Source of the DNA: Roseisolibacter agri
GTDB lineage: Bacteria > Gemmatimonadota > Gemmatimonadetes > Gemmatimonadales > Gemmatimonadaceae
Direction of reading: 5' to 3'
Assembly: GCF_030159095.1 (NCBI RefSeq)
Contig: NZ_BRXS01000003.1
Coordinates: 124,001-188,000 of the forward strand
Length of the DNA stretch: 64,000 nt
The position numbers and the translations under genes are program-made. The notes beneath the pieces were generated by a model. The model was given only the letters and a program-made list of their open reading frames with translations. It made no database searches and was not told the DNA's origin. This document shows, in pieces, positions 8,481 to 17,017 of this stretch. The first letter of the stretch is position 1. Every line of letters begins with the position of its first letter.

Positions 8481-8894
8481 ATGAATCCCGCCGAAATCGA
8501 CGCCCTAGTCGCCAGCGTGCAGGCCGCGAAGGCCAGCGGCCAGCCGATCCCACAGGTCGCGTCCGACGAGCCCAATCCCGCCGACTACGGCATGGGCGCG
8601 GACTTCTCCGACGCCAACGCCGCGTTCGCGGGCTCGGAAGTGCCGCTCGGCATGCTGCTCGACCTGTCGCTCCCGGTCTCGATCGAGCTGGGGCGCACGA
8701 GCATGACCGTGCAGGAGATCCTGCGCCTCGGGCGCGGCGCGGTGATCCAGCTCGACCGCCTCGCGGGCGAGCCGATCGACGTCTACGTCGGCGACCGCAA
8801 GTTCGCCGAGGGCGAGGTGGTGGTGCTGGGCGAGCACTTCGGCGTGCGCATCGTGCGCATCTTCGCCGCCGCGCCGCAGCCGCAGGCCGCCTGA
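8481..8894 (+). CDS. fliN: FliN, flagellar motor switch protein
   Basis: FliN forms the lower C-ring and docks FliH-FliI export complexes. The 137-residue product carries a C-terminal SpoA/SPOA domain (LLDLSLPVSIELGRTSMTVQ, EILRLGRGAVIQLDRLAGEP, IDVYVGDRKFAEGEVVVLGE), the hallmark of FliN. A roughly 50-residue variable N terminus precedes it. Its position between fliM and fliO-fliP is canonical. The leader is a pyrimidine-rich repeat with no visible Shine-Dalgarno sequence. Confidence 0.95.
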   Translation: MNPAEIDALVASVQAAKASGQPIPQVASDEPNPADYGMGADFSDANAAFAGSEVPLGMLLDLSLPVSIELGRTSMTVQEILRLGRGAVIQLDRLAGEPIDVYVGDRKFAEGEVVVLGEHFGVRIVRIFAAAPQPQAA

Positions 8895-8913
8895 GCGTCC
8901 GAGCGACCGACCG

Positions 8914-10563
8914 ATGAGCCTCAGCGCCACCCTCGGCGTCTTCGTCGCCCTCGGCGCCGTGCTGACGCTGCTCCTCGTCGCGCTGCGCGTGCTGAAGCGC
9001 TTCGCGCCGAACGCGGGCAGCGGGCGCGGCAGGCTGCCGATGGAGGTGGTGCAGCGGCTGCCGCTCGGCCCCAAGCAGAGCATCGCGGTGGTGCGCGTGG
9101 GCGACCGCGTGCTGGCCGTCGCGGTGGGCGAGGGCGGCATGCAGCCGCTCGCCGAGATCGAGGGCGACGACCGCGCGGCGGTGCTGGCGGCGTCGGTCGC
9201 GCCGACGCCGTTCGCGAGCTCGCCGGTCGCGCTGCGCGGCGTCGCGACGGCGATGGCGATGGTGCAGCATCCGGAGCTGAAGGCGCTGCCGGGCGCCGCG
9301 TGGCTCGCGCGCCGGCTGGCGCCCGCGCCCGACGCGACGACGGACGTGGCGACGACGGACGCCGCGGTGACGCAGCCGCTGCCCGAGGCGGCGGTCGAGA
9401 CGCCCGCCGCGGCGCAGGTCCCCGCGGCACCCGCGGCCGATGCGTTCCGCGCGGTGCTCGGGATGGCGATGAGTGGCTCGACGCGCCTCGCGGCGCTGCT
9501 GCTGACGGCGGGCGCGCTGACGCTGGCCGCGCCGCGCGCGCAGGCGCAGGCGCCGACGGACTCGCAGCCGCCCGCGGTCACGGCGATCACGACGCCCGCG
9601 GTGCAGGCTCCCGCCGCACCGGCGACGCCCGCGCTCGCGACGCAGGCGCCCGCTGCCGCACAGAGCGCGCCGAGCGCCGCGCCGCAGACGGCCGCCGCGC
9701 AGGCCGCGACGGTGCAGGCCGCGCTGCGTCAGGCCGCGCTGCGTCGCTCGGCCGCGGCGCGCGTGGGCGCGGGCACCACGCCGCGTGGCAACACCGCGGC
9801 GCCCGCCGGGGGCTTCGCGGCGGCGCCGCCGAGCACCACGGCGCCCGCGAACGCGGTCGGCACGGTGGACACGCTCGTCGCGCGCCTCGCGCCGACGATG
9901 GACGTGCGCATGGGCGGCAAGGGCGAGGGGCTGCGCCTGAGCGGCACGGTGGGCGTCGTCGTGATGATGGGGCTCCTCACGCTCCTGCCGACGCTCGTGC
10001 TGATGATGACCGGGTTCACGCGCATCCTGGTCGTGCTGCACTTCCTGAAGCAGGCGATGGGCACGCAGACGGCGCCGCCGAACCACCTGATCGGCGCGCT
10101 GGCGCTGCTGCTCACGGGCTTCGTGATGGCGCCGACGATGACGGAGGTGAACCGCGTCGCGCTGCAGCCCTGGATGGAGGGGCGCATCGAGCAGGCGGAG
10201 ATGATGAGCCGCGGCGCGGCGCCGCTGCGCGAGTTCATGCTGCGCCAGACGCGCGAGCGCGACCTGCAGACGTTCGTCGAGATGAGCAAGCCGGCCACGC
10301 CGCCCGCCTCGGTGGACGAGATCCCGCTGGTAGTGGTGATGTCGGCGTTCGTGACGAGCGAGCTGCGCACGGCGTTCCAGCTCGGCTTCGCGCTCTTCCT
10401 GCCGTTCATCGTGATCGACATCGTCGTCAGCTCGGTGCTGATGAGCATGGGCATGATGATGCTGCCCCCGGCGATGATCGCGCTGCCGTTCAAGCTGCTG
10501 CTCTTCGTCCTCGTGGACGGCTGGACGCTGGTGATCCAGTCGCTGGTGCAGAGCTTCAAGTAG
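8914..10563 (+). CDS. fliP: FliO-FliP fusion, flagellar export-gate proteins
   Basis: One uninterrupted 549-codon frame joins two export-gate proteins. Residues 1-95 are FliO-like: one membrane segment (LGVFVALGAVLTLLLVALRV) followed by MEVVQRLPLGPKQSIAVVRV. From about residue 345 to the end is FliP with its characteristic helices (LLPTLVLMMTGFTRILVVLH, TAPPNHLIGALALLLTGFVM, DIVVSSVLMSMGMMMLPPAM). Between them is an Ala/Pro/Gln-rich linker that contains a signal-peptide-like stretch from residue 184 or 186 (MSGSTRLAALLLTAGALTLA, ending AQA). This suggests that the FliP part is either cut free or translated separately from an internal ATG at 9463 or 9469. FliO acts as the FliP assembly chaperone in other species, which makes a fusion plausible. 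Confidence 0.92.
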   Translation: MSLSATLGVFVALGAVLTLLLVALRVLKRFAPNAGSGRGRLPMEVVQRLPLGPKQSIAVVRVGDRVLAVAVGEGGMQPLAEIEGDDRAAVLAASVAPTPFASSPVALRGVATAMAMVQHPELKALPGAAWLARRLAPAPDATTDVATTDAAVTQPLPEAAVETPAAAQVPAAPAADAFRAVLGMAMSGSTRLAALLLTAGALTLAAPRAQAQAPTDSQPPAVTAITTPAVQAPAAPATPALATQAPAAAQSAPSAAPQTAAAQAATVQAALRQAALRRSAAARVGAGTTPRGNTAAPAGGFAAAPPSTTAPANAVGTVDTLVARLAPTMDVRMGGKGEGLRLSGTVGVVVMMGLLTLLPTLVLMMTGFTRILVVLHFLKQAMGTQTAPPNHLIGALALLLTGFVMAPTMTEVNRVALQPWMEGRIEQAEMMSRGAAPLREFMLRQTRERDLQTFVEMSKPATPPASVDEIPLVVVMSAFVTSELRTAFQLGFALFLPFIVIDIVVSSVLMSMGMMMLPPAMIALPFKLLLFVLVDGWTLVIQSLVQSFK

Positions 10564-10790
10564 GGCTGCGGACTGCGGGCTGCGGATTCAGGGGCTCGGG
10601 ACGCGTCGACGCGCCGGGCCCCTGTGGCTTTTGGGGAGGATACGGATCCTTCGGATGAAGAAGGATCATGCGGATCGCTCCGCGTGGCGACGAGGTCCCA
10701 TGCGCCGGTGCGGGACGATCCGAGGCATCCGTCTTGATCCGGAGCATCCGCATCCCCCAAAGGCAACAGGGCCAGCGCGTGAGCCCCGAA
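10564..10790. repeat. Composite intergenic palindrome, R family copy 1
   Basis: After fliO-fliP comes a heptamer tract (GGCTGCGGACTGCGGGCTGC) and then a long imperfect hairpin. Its outer arms are GGGCCCCTGTGGCTTTTGGG and CCCCAAAGGCAACAGGGCC; its inner arms are GAGGATACGGATCC and GGAGCATCCGCATCC; its apex is built on GGATCGCTCCGCG. Related copies lie at 39864, 51541 and 55271, all in gaps between genes. No coding potential is apparent. Confidence 0.8.
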
Positions 10791-10917
10791 AGGACATCAG
10801 ACAGGATGACCAGGAGGCTCCGCGCGGCGCGCCGTCCCATGCGCCATGCGGAGCCTCCTGGTCATCCTGTCATCCTGTCTTGCAGTTGTCGTTCGGGTCC
10901 GGCGGGACCAGGCTCCA
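10791..10917. repeat. Palindrome, T family copy 1
   Basis: An inverted repeat with arms GACAGGATGACCAGGAGGCTC and GAGCCTCCTGGTCATCCTGTC enclosing about 35 bp, followed by TTGCAGTTGTCGTTCGGGTC. A second copy is at 40126-40225, also directly downstream of an R-family hairpin. It lies between the convergent ends of fliO-fliP and the RND pump gene, so it may also serve as a bidirectional transcription stop. Confidence 0.75.
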
Positions 10918-13900
10918 TCAGCGCGACGGATGCGGCGCGCTCGCCATCACCGACGCCGCCACGGGCTGCGTCGCGGGCGGCGCGACCGGCGTCGACGGTG
11001 CCGGCGCGACCGCCGCGCCCTCGCCGCTGCCCGTGCGCCCGCGCCGCAGCCGCGCCACCAGCTCGTCGAGGTACGTGTAGACCACCGGCGTCACGTACAG
11101 CGTGATCAGCTGCGAGAACGCCAGCCCGCCCACCACCGCGATGCCCAGCGGACGGCGCGACTCGGCGCCGGCGCCGTGGCCCAGCGCGATCGGCATCGTG
11201 CCCACCAGCGCCGCCATCGTCGTCATCATGATCGGGCGGAAGCGCACCTGGCACGCCTCCACGATCGCGTCGAACGCGCGGCGCCCCTCGCGCTTCTCCA
11301 GCTCCTGCGCGAAGTCGATCATCATGATCGCGTTCTTCTTCACGAGGCCTACCAGCAGGATCACGCCCACCCACGCATAGACCGTCAGCTCCGTGCCCGT
11401 CAGCAGCAGCGCCAGGAACGCGCCGAACGCCGCGAACGGGATGCCCGAGAGGATCGTCAGCGGGTGCACGAAGCTCTCGTACAGGATGCCGAGCACCACG
11501 TAGATCACGAAGATCGCGACCACGAACAGCAGCCCGAGCCCGCGCTGCGTGTCCTGGAACACCTGCGCCGCGCCCGAGAAGCCCGTCACGATCCCGTCCG
11601 GGATGTCGCGCGCCGCGGCCGAGACCTGCGCCGTCGCGTCGCCCAGCGCGAAGCCCGGGCGCACGTCGAACGACACCGTCACCGACGGCACCTGCCCCGT
11701 GTGGTTCACCAGCTGCGGCCCGATCGTCTCCGAGCGGCTCGTCACCGACGCCAGCGGGACCAGCGTGCCGCTGCGCGAGCGCACGTGCAGCAGGTCGAGC
11801 GCCGAGAGGTCCGTCTGGAACTCCGGCAGGAGCTCCATGATGACCCAGTACTGGTTGTTCGGCGTGTAGATCGTCGAGACCTGCCGCGAGCCGTACGCGT
11901 AGTACAGCGCCTGCTCGATCTGCTCGACGCTGACGCCCAGGCGCGCCGCGCGGTCGCGGTCGATCGCCAGCGACGCCTGCGGGTTCTTCACCTGCAGGTC
12001 GGTCGAGACGCTGGTGAGCGCGGGCATCCCCTTCATCGCGCTCTCCATCTGCTGCGCGGCCGCGTACAGCGCCGGCAGGTCCGCGCCCTGGAGCGTGAAC
12101 TGGTACGGCGCCTTTGACGGCCGCGCGCCGATGTTGATCGCCGGCGGGATCTGCATGTACGCCGTGATCCCCGGGATGTGCGTCAGCTTCTCTCCCAGCG
12201 ACTTCGCGATCTCCTGCACGCTCCCGCGCGTGTCGCGCGGCGTCAGGCGCATCGTCAGCCGGCCCTGGTTCGGCAGGCCCGTCGAGTTGCCCGAGCCCGT
12301 GCCGACGTTCGACAGCGCCACGGCGACCCCCGGCTCGTTGCGCGCCATCTCCGCCACCTGCTTCTGGTGCGCCACCATCGACTCGAACGACGTGCCCTGC
12401 GCCGTCTCGGTGGAGAGGCGCAGCATCCCCGTGTCCTCCGTCGGGAAGAGCCCCTTCGGCACCGCCTGGAAGAGCACCGCCGTCCCCACGAGCGTCGCCG
12501 CCGAGCCGACCATCACCGTGCGGCGGTGCTTCATGGCCCACGCCAGCGACCGCGTGTAGGCGCCGAGGACCGCCTCGTAGCCGCGCTCGAAGGCGTCGAA
12601 CACCGCGTTGTGGCGCGCCTGCGCGTCGTGCCCGCCCGGCTTCAGGAAGCGCGCGCACAGCATCGGCGTCAGCGTCAGCGACACGAAGCCCGACATCAGG
12701 ATCGCGATGCCGATCGTGACCGCGAACTCGTGGAACAGCCGCCCCACGATCCCGCTCATGAACAGCAGCGGGATGAAGACGGCCGTCAGCGACACGGTCA
12801 TCGAGATGATCGTGAACCCGATCTCCTCGGCGCCGTCCAGCGCGGCCTGCATCGGCGTCTTCCCCAGCTCGACGTGGCGCACGATGTTCTCGAGCATCAC
12901 GATCGCGTCGTCCACCACGAAGCCGACGGCCAGCGTGAGCGCCATGAGCGACAGGTTGTCGAGGCTGAAGTCCAGCAGCCACATGACCGCGAACGTGCCG
13001 ACGAGCGACATCGGCAGCGCGAGGCTGGGGATCACCGTCGCCGAGACGTTGCGCAGGAAGAGGAAGATCACCAGGACGACGAGGACGATCGTCAGCACCA
13101 GCGTGAACTTCACGTCCTGCACCGACTCCTCGATGCCGGCCGAGCGGTCGAAGAAGGTGTCGATCTCGACCGAGGCGGGAAGCTGGGCGCGCAGCGTCGG
13201 CAGCAGCGCCTTCACCGCCTGCGCCACCGCGACCGTGTTCGTGCCCGGCTGCTTCTGGATCGCCAGCGTGATCGAGCGCGTGCCGTTGTACCACGCGGCG
13301 GCGCGGTTGCTCTGCACGTCGTCCTTCACGCGCCCGACGTCGCGGATGCGCACCGGCGCGCCGTTGCGGTACGCCACCACCAGCTCGCCGAACTGCGCGG
13401 CGTTCTGCAGCTGGCCGTCGGCGCGCAGCGTGTAGGCGCGGTTCGGGCCCCAGAGCACGCCCGTGGGAACGTTCGCGTTCCCCTGCGCCACCGCCTGCGC
13501 GGCCTCGTCCAGCCCGATGCCGCGCGCCGCCAGCGCCCGCGGGTCCAGCTGGATGCGCGCCGCGTACTTCTGCGAGCCGTACACCATCACCTGCGCGACG
13601 CCGCTGATCGTCGAGATGCGCTGCGCCAGCACCGTCTGCCCGTACTCGTCCAGCGTGGAGAGCGGCAGCGTCTGCGAGCGCAGGTTGAAGTAGAGGACCG
13701 GCTCGTCCGACGGGTTGGTCTTCTGCAGCGACGGCGCGACGATGCCCGGCGGCAGGTCGCGCATCGTCTTCGAGATCGCCGACTGCACGTCCTGCGCGGC
13801 GGCGTCCACGCTGCGCTTGAGCGAGAACTGGATCGTGATCGACGTCGCGCCCAGGGAGCTGGTGCTCACCATGTTGTCGACGCCGGCGATCGTCGTGAAC

Positions 13901-14109
13901 TGCTTCTCGAGCGGCGTCGCGACGGCCGCGGCCATCGTCTCGGGGCTGGCGCCCGGCAGGCTCGCGCTGACCGTGATCGTCGGATAGTCGACGTTCGGCA
14001 GGTCGCTGACCGCCAGCCGCGTGTACGCCATCGTGCCGAAGACGAGGATGCCCAGCATGACGAGCGTCGTCATCACCGGGCGGCGGATGAAGAGCGCCGT
14101 GAAGTTCAT
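10918..14109 (-). CDS. RND efflux transporter, inner-membrane pump (AcrB/MdtB family)
   Basis: This is a proton-driven resistance-nodulation-division exporter of the HAE1 class. The 1063-residue product starts MNFTALFIRRPVMTTLVMLG and has the two-fold repeat of a single N-terminal helix, a large periplasmic porter domain and five or six helices. The proton-relay segment LALTLAVGFVVDDAIVMLEN with paired Asp is intact, as is the second-half helix LVGLVKKNAIMMIDFA. The ATG overlaps the stop of the preceding membrane-fusion gene by four bases (ATGA), so the three genes form one translationally coupled operon. Sequence resembles MdtB/MdtC more than AcrB; the substrate cannot be deduced. Confidence 0.95.
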   Translation of the reverse strand: MNFTALFIRRPVMTTLVMLGILVFGTMAYTRLAVSDLPNVDYPTITVSASLPGASPETMAAAVATPLEKQFTTIAGVDNMVSTSSLGATSITIQFSLKRSVDAAAQDVQSAISKTMRDLPPGIVAPSLQKTNPSDEPVLYFNLRSQTLPLSTLDEYGQTVLAQRISTISGVAQVMVYGSQKYAARIQLDPRALAARGIGLDEAAQAVAQGNANVPTGVLWGPNRAYTLRADGQLQNAAQFGELVVAYRNGAPVRIRDVGRVKDDVQSNRAAAWYNGTRSITLAIQKQPGTNTVAVAQAVKALLPTLRAQLPASVEIDTFFDRSAGIEESVQDVKFTLVLTIVLVVLVIFLFLRNVSATVIPSLALPMSLVGTFAVMWLLDFSLDNLSLMALTLAVGFVVDDAIVMLENIVRHVELGKTPMQAALDGAEEIGFTIISMTVSLTAVFIPLLFMSGIVGRLFHEFAVTIGIAILMSGFVSLTLTPMLCARFLKPGGHDAQARHNAVFDAFERGYEAVLGAYTRSLAWAMKHRRTVMVGSAATLVGTAVLFQAVPKGLFPTEDTGMLRLSTETAQGTSFESMVAHQKQVAEMARNEPGVAVALSNVGTGSGNSTGLPNQGRLTMRLTPRDTRGSVQEIAKSLGEKLTHIPGITAYMQIPPAINIGARPSKAPYQFTLQGADLPALYAAAQQMESAMKGMPALTSVSTDLQVKNPQASLAIDRDRAARLGVSVEQIEQALYYAYGSRQVSTIYTPNNQYWVIMELLPEFQTDLSALDLLHVRSRSGTLVPLASVTSRSETIGPQLVNHTGQVPSVTVSFDVRPGFALGDATAQVSAAARDIPDGIVTGFSGAAQVFQDTQRGLGLLFVVAIFVIYVVLGILYESFVHPLTILSGIPFAAFGAFLALLLTGTELTVYAWVGVILLVGLVKKNAIMMIDFAQELEKREGRRAFDAIVEACQVRFRPIMMTTMAALVGTMPIALGHGAGAESRRPLGIAVVGGLAFSQLITLYVTPVVYTYLDELVARLRRGRTGSGEGAAVAPAPSTPVAPPATQPVAASVMASAPHPSR

Positions 14110-15239
14110 GGCCGCGCCTCCGGCTGCTCCGTGCGCGTCGCGACCGACGGCGCGGTGCGCACCTCCACCGTCGCGCCGGGCGCGATGCGCGCCTGCCCGT
14201 CGACGACGACGCGCTCACCGCCCTTCAGCCCCTTCTCGATCAGCACGTCGCGCCCGACCGGACGGCCGGCGGTGACGGGCCGCATCAGCGCCTTGCTCTT
14301 CTCGTCGACGACGAACACGAACGTCCCCTCCTGCCCCGTCATCACCGCCTCGCCGGGCACCAGCACCGCGTCGGGCTGCACGAACAGCTGCAGGCTCACC
14401 TGCACGAACTGCCCGGGCCACAGGGAGCGCGCCGCGTTGTCGAAGCGCGCCTTCAGCGTCACCGTCCCCGTCGTCGTGTCGATGCCGTTGTCGACGAAGC
14501 TCAGCGTCCCTTCCACCGGCTCGGCGCCCGCCTGCGCGGGCGTCGCGCGCACGTGCAGCGCGCTGTCGCTCGCGTAGCGCTGCACCACCGGGAAGTCGCG
14601 CTCGCTCACGCTGAAGCGCACGAGCGTCGGGCGGATCTGGTTGATGACGACCAGCGGCGCGCCGGTGCCGGGCCGGACGAGGTTGCCCTCGCGCACCAGC
14701 AGCCCGCCCGTCTTGCCCGAGACGGGCGCGCGGATCGACGCGTTCTCCAGGTCCAGGCGGGCCGCCTCCACCGCCGCGCGGTCGGCCTCCAGCACGGCGC
14801 GCAGCGCGGCCGCGTTGGCCGCCGCCTGGTCGGCCTGCGAGCGCGTCACGTAGTCCTTCTGCACCAGCGCCGCGAAGCGCTCGGCCTCGCGCCGCGCGCT
14901 CTCGGCCTGCGCCTCGTCGCGCGCCAGCACCGCGCGCGCCTGCCGCAGCGCCGCGGCGTACGGCCGCGGATCGATCGTGAACAGCGGCTGCCCCGCGCGC
15001 ACCTCGTCGCCCTCGGCGAAGTGCACGGCCGTCAGCACGCCCGTGACCTGCGACTGCACGGCGACGGTGCGCATCGGCTCGACGACGCCGTTGGCGACCA
15101 CGACGTACGGCGCCTCGCGGCGCTCGGCGGTCGCCACGGTGACCGCGGCCGGCGGCTTGGCCGCGGGCGCCGGCTTGGAGCACGCCGCCGCGATCGTGAG
15201 CAGCGCGCCAGTAGCGAATGGGATGCGGCGGGACGTCAT
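14106..15239 (-). CDS. RND efflux membrane-fusion (periplasmic adaptor) lipoprotein
   Basis: This is the periplasmic adaptor that bridges the RND pump and the outer-membrane channel. The 377-residue product has a lipoprotein signal (GALLTIAAACSKPAP; Cys about residue 20), a barrel-sandwich/biotinyl-lipoyl half motif (TVAVQSQVTGVLTAVHFAEG, DEVRAGQPLFTIDPRPYAAA), a coiled-coil hairpin (residues about 95-160) and the returning lipoyl half (ASIRAPVSGKTGGLLVREGN). The frame is open far upstream; the ATG at 15239 is chosen because it gives the signal peptide and overlaps the TolC-like stop as ATGA. It is the middle gene of the efflux operon. Confidence 0.94.
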   Translation of the reverse strand: MTSRRIPFATGALLTIAAACSKPAPAAKPPAAVTVATAERREAPYVVVANGVVEPMRTVAVQSQVTGVLTAVHFAEGDEVRAGQPLFTIDPRPYAAALRQARAVLARDEAQAESARREAERFAALVQKDYVTRSQADQAAANAAALRAVLEADRAAVEAARLDLENASIRAPVSGKTGGLLVREGNLVRPGTGAPLVVINQIRPTLVRFSVSERDFPVVQRYASDSALHVRATPAQAGAEPVEGTLSFVDNGIDTTTGTVTLKARFDNAARSLWPGQFVQVSLQLFVQPDAVLVPGEAVMTGQEGTFVFVVDEKSKALMRPVTAGRPVGRDVLIEKGLKGGERVVVDGQARIAPGATVEVRTAPSVATRTEQPEARP

Positions 15240-16732
15240 CGGTCGGAGTCGCGGGACGGAACGGAGGTGAGCGGCAGGCGCGTCTCGCCCGTGGGGCCGA
15301 GGACGCCGGTGTCGCGCGAGAGCTGGGCGAGCGACGCGTACCACTGCCAGCGCGCCAGGACGGCCTGCGCGCGCGCATCGGCGAGCGCGGTCTGCGCCGT
15401 CAGCAGGTCGAGGATGCTGCCCACGCCCTCGGCGTAGCGGCCGCGCGCCACCTGCTCGGACTGCGTCGCGCTGGCCAGCAGCTCGGCCGACGTGCCGACG
15501 CGCTGCGTCGCGGTGCGCAGCGCGTGGTACGACGTGAACACCTGCGCGATCGTCTCCAGCCGCAGCCGCTCGGCGCGCGCACCGGCGGCGACGGCGTCCT
15601 CGCTCGCGGCCACGACGTCGTACTGGCGCTGCTGGCCGTTGAACAGTGGCACTGAGAGACCAACCGTGAGGCCATAGGTGCGGCCCGACAGCGCCTCCGC
15701 GTTCGAGAAGCTGCGGCCCGCCGCGCCGCCGACCGTGACGCCCGGCCACTGCGCCGCGCGCGCGACGCGCACCTGCGCCTCGCGCTGCCGCGCCAGCGCC
15801 TCGGCCGCCGCGAGGTCGGGGCGGCCGCGCACCGCCTGCGCGATCAGCGCGTCCACGTCGGCGGCGATCGCCTGCACGGGCGTGGCGCCGCTGTCGGGCG
15901 CGATCGCGAAGGGCGCGTTGGCGGGCAGCCCCATCGCCACCGCGACCGACGCGCGCGCGGCCTGCGCGTCGGCGTCCGCGTCCTGATACGCGAGCTGCGC
16001 CTGCGCCAGCGCGGTGCGCGCCTGCAGCACGTCGGCGATGGTCGCGACGCCCACCTCGTGGCGCCGCGCGGCGGCGGCGAGGTTGGCGCGCGCCGTCTCG
16101 ACCGTCGCGCGCGCGGCCGCGACGAGCCCCGTGCCCGCCTGGAACTGGAAGTACGCCTGCTCGGCCTGCAGCACGACGCCCTGCAGCGTCGCGTTGTGCG
16201 TGAAGTCGGCGGCGTAGAGCGCCTCGCGCGCCGCGCTGGTGGCGCCCGCGCGCCCGCCGAAGTCGAACAGCAGGTACTGCAGCGACAGCGACGGCGTGAC
16301 GGTGGTGCGCTGCGCCGGGAGGCGCGCGGGGTTGGCGCTGATGGCGCGCGCCGGTCCGCCGACGACGTCGGCGCTGAGCGTCGGCAGCCACCGCCCACGC
16401 GCCGCCCCCAGCGTCGCGGCGGCCGAGCGGGCCTCGGCCCACGAGGCGCGGGTCTGGGGGCTGTTCTGGAGCGCGAGCGCGAGCACGTCGGCCAGCGTCA
16501 TGCCGGCGGTCGGCACGTCGAGCGGCGGCGCCGACCGGGCGGCGGCGAGCGGCGCCTGCGCGGGCGCGGACGGCGTCCACACCGCGCCGGGCGCGGCCGG
16601 CGTGGCGGCGACGTGGTCGACGCGCCGCGGCGGCGTGGTGGCGCAGGCGGAGACGCCAGCGGTCCCGAACGCGAGGAGCGAGACCGTGGCCGCACGCCCC
16701 CGGCGTGGCCACGGAATCAGAGCCAGGGACAT
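15236..16732 (-). CDS. TolC-family outer-membrane efflux protein
   Basis: This is the outer-membrane exit duct of the efflux operon. The 498-residue product has an N-terminal signal peptide ending near a Cys (FGTAGVSACATTPPRR), so it is probably a lipoprotein of the OprM/NodT type. It then has the internally duplicated alpha-barrel repeats: MTLADVLALALQNSPQTRAS opens the first, and RPDLAAAEALARQREAQVRV opens the second. The membrane-strand signature PLFNGQQRQYDV is present. The start at 16732 is the ATG that supplies the signal peptide. It is the first gene of the operon, divergent from the S41 peptidase gene across a 285-bp gap in which no clear promoter box was recognised. Confidence 0.92.
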   Translation of the reverse strand: MSLALIPWPRRGRAATVSLLAFGTAGVSACATTPPRRVDHVAATPAAPGAVWTPSAPAQAPLAAARSAPPLDVPTAGMTLADVLALALQNSPQTRASWAEARSAAATLGAARGRWLPTLSADVVGGPARAISANPARLPAQRTTVTPSLSLQYLLFDFGGRAGATSAAREALYAADFTHNATLQGVVLQAEQAYFQFQAGTGLVAAARATVETARANLAAAARRHEVGVATIADVLQARTALAQAQLAYQDADADAQAARASVAVAMGLPANAPFAIAPDSGATPVQAIAADVDALIAQAVRGRPDLAAAEALARQREAQVRVARAAQWPGVTVGGAAGRSFSNAEALSGRTYGLTVGLSVPLFNGQQRQYDVVAASEDAVAAGARAERLRLETIAQVFTSYHALRTATQRVGTSAELLASATQSEQVARGRYAEGVGSILDLLTAQTALADARAQAVLARWQWYASLAQLSRDTGVLGPTGETRLPLTSVPSRDSDR

Positions 16733-17017
16733 GCGGAGGCAGGAAGGCGCGAGAGGCAGGCGCGCCGGGCCGACCGGGGCGGGGACCGGCGCCGACACGA
16801 GGAACGCCGATCGGCGCCCGTCGCTCGAAGCTACGCGCGCACGCGAGGGGGCGTTGGCGCCCACGCCCCACCCTGGCGGAACCGGCGTCGGGGCGCGAGG
16901 TATTCCTTCGGTCGCCCACGTGACGGCACGGGATTCTCGCGCCCCGTCCCGCGTGGCCGCGTCCCGTGCAGGGCCGCCGCCGGCCCCGCCGTATCCGACC
17001 GCCCGCCGGAGAGCACG

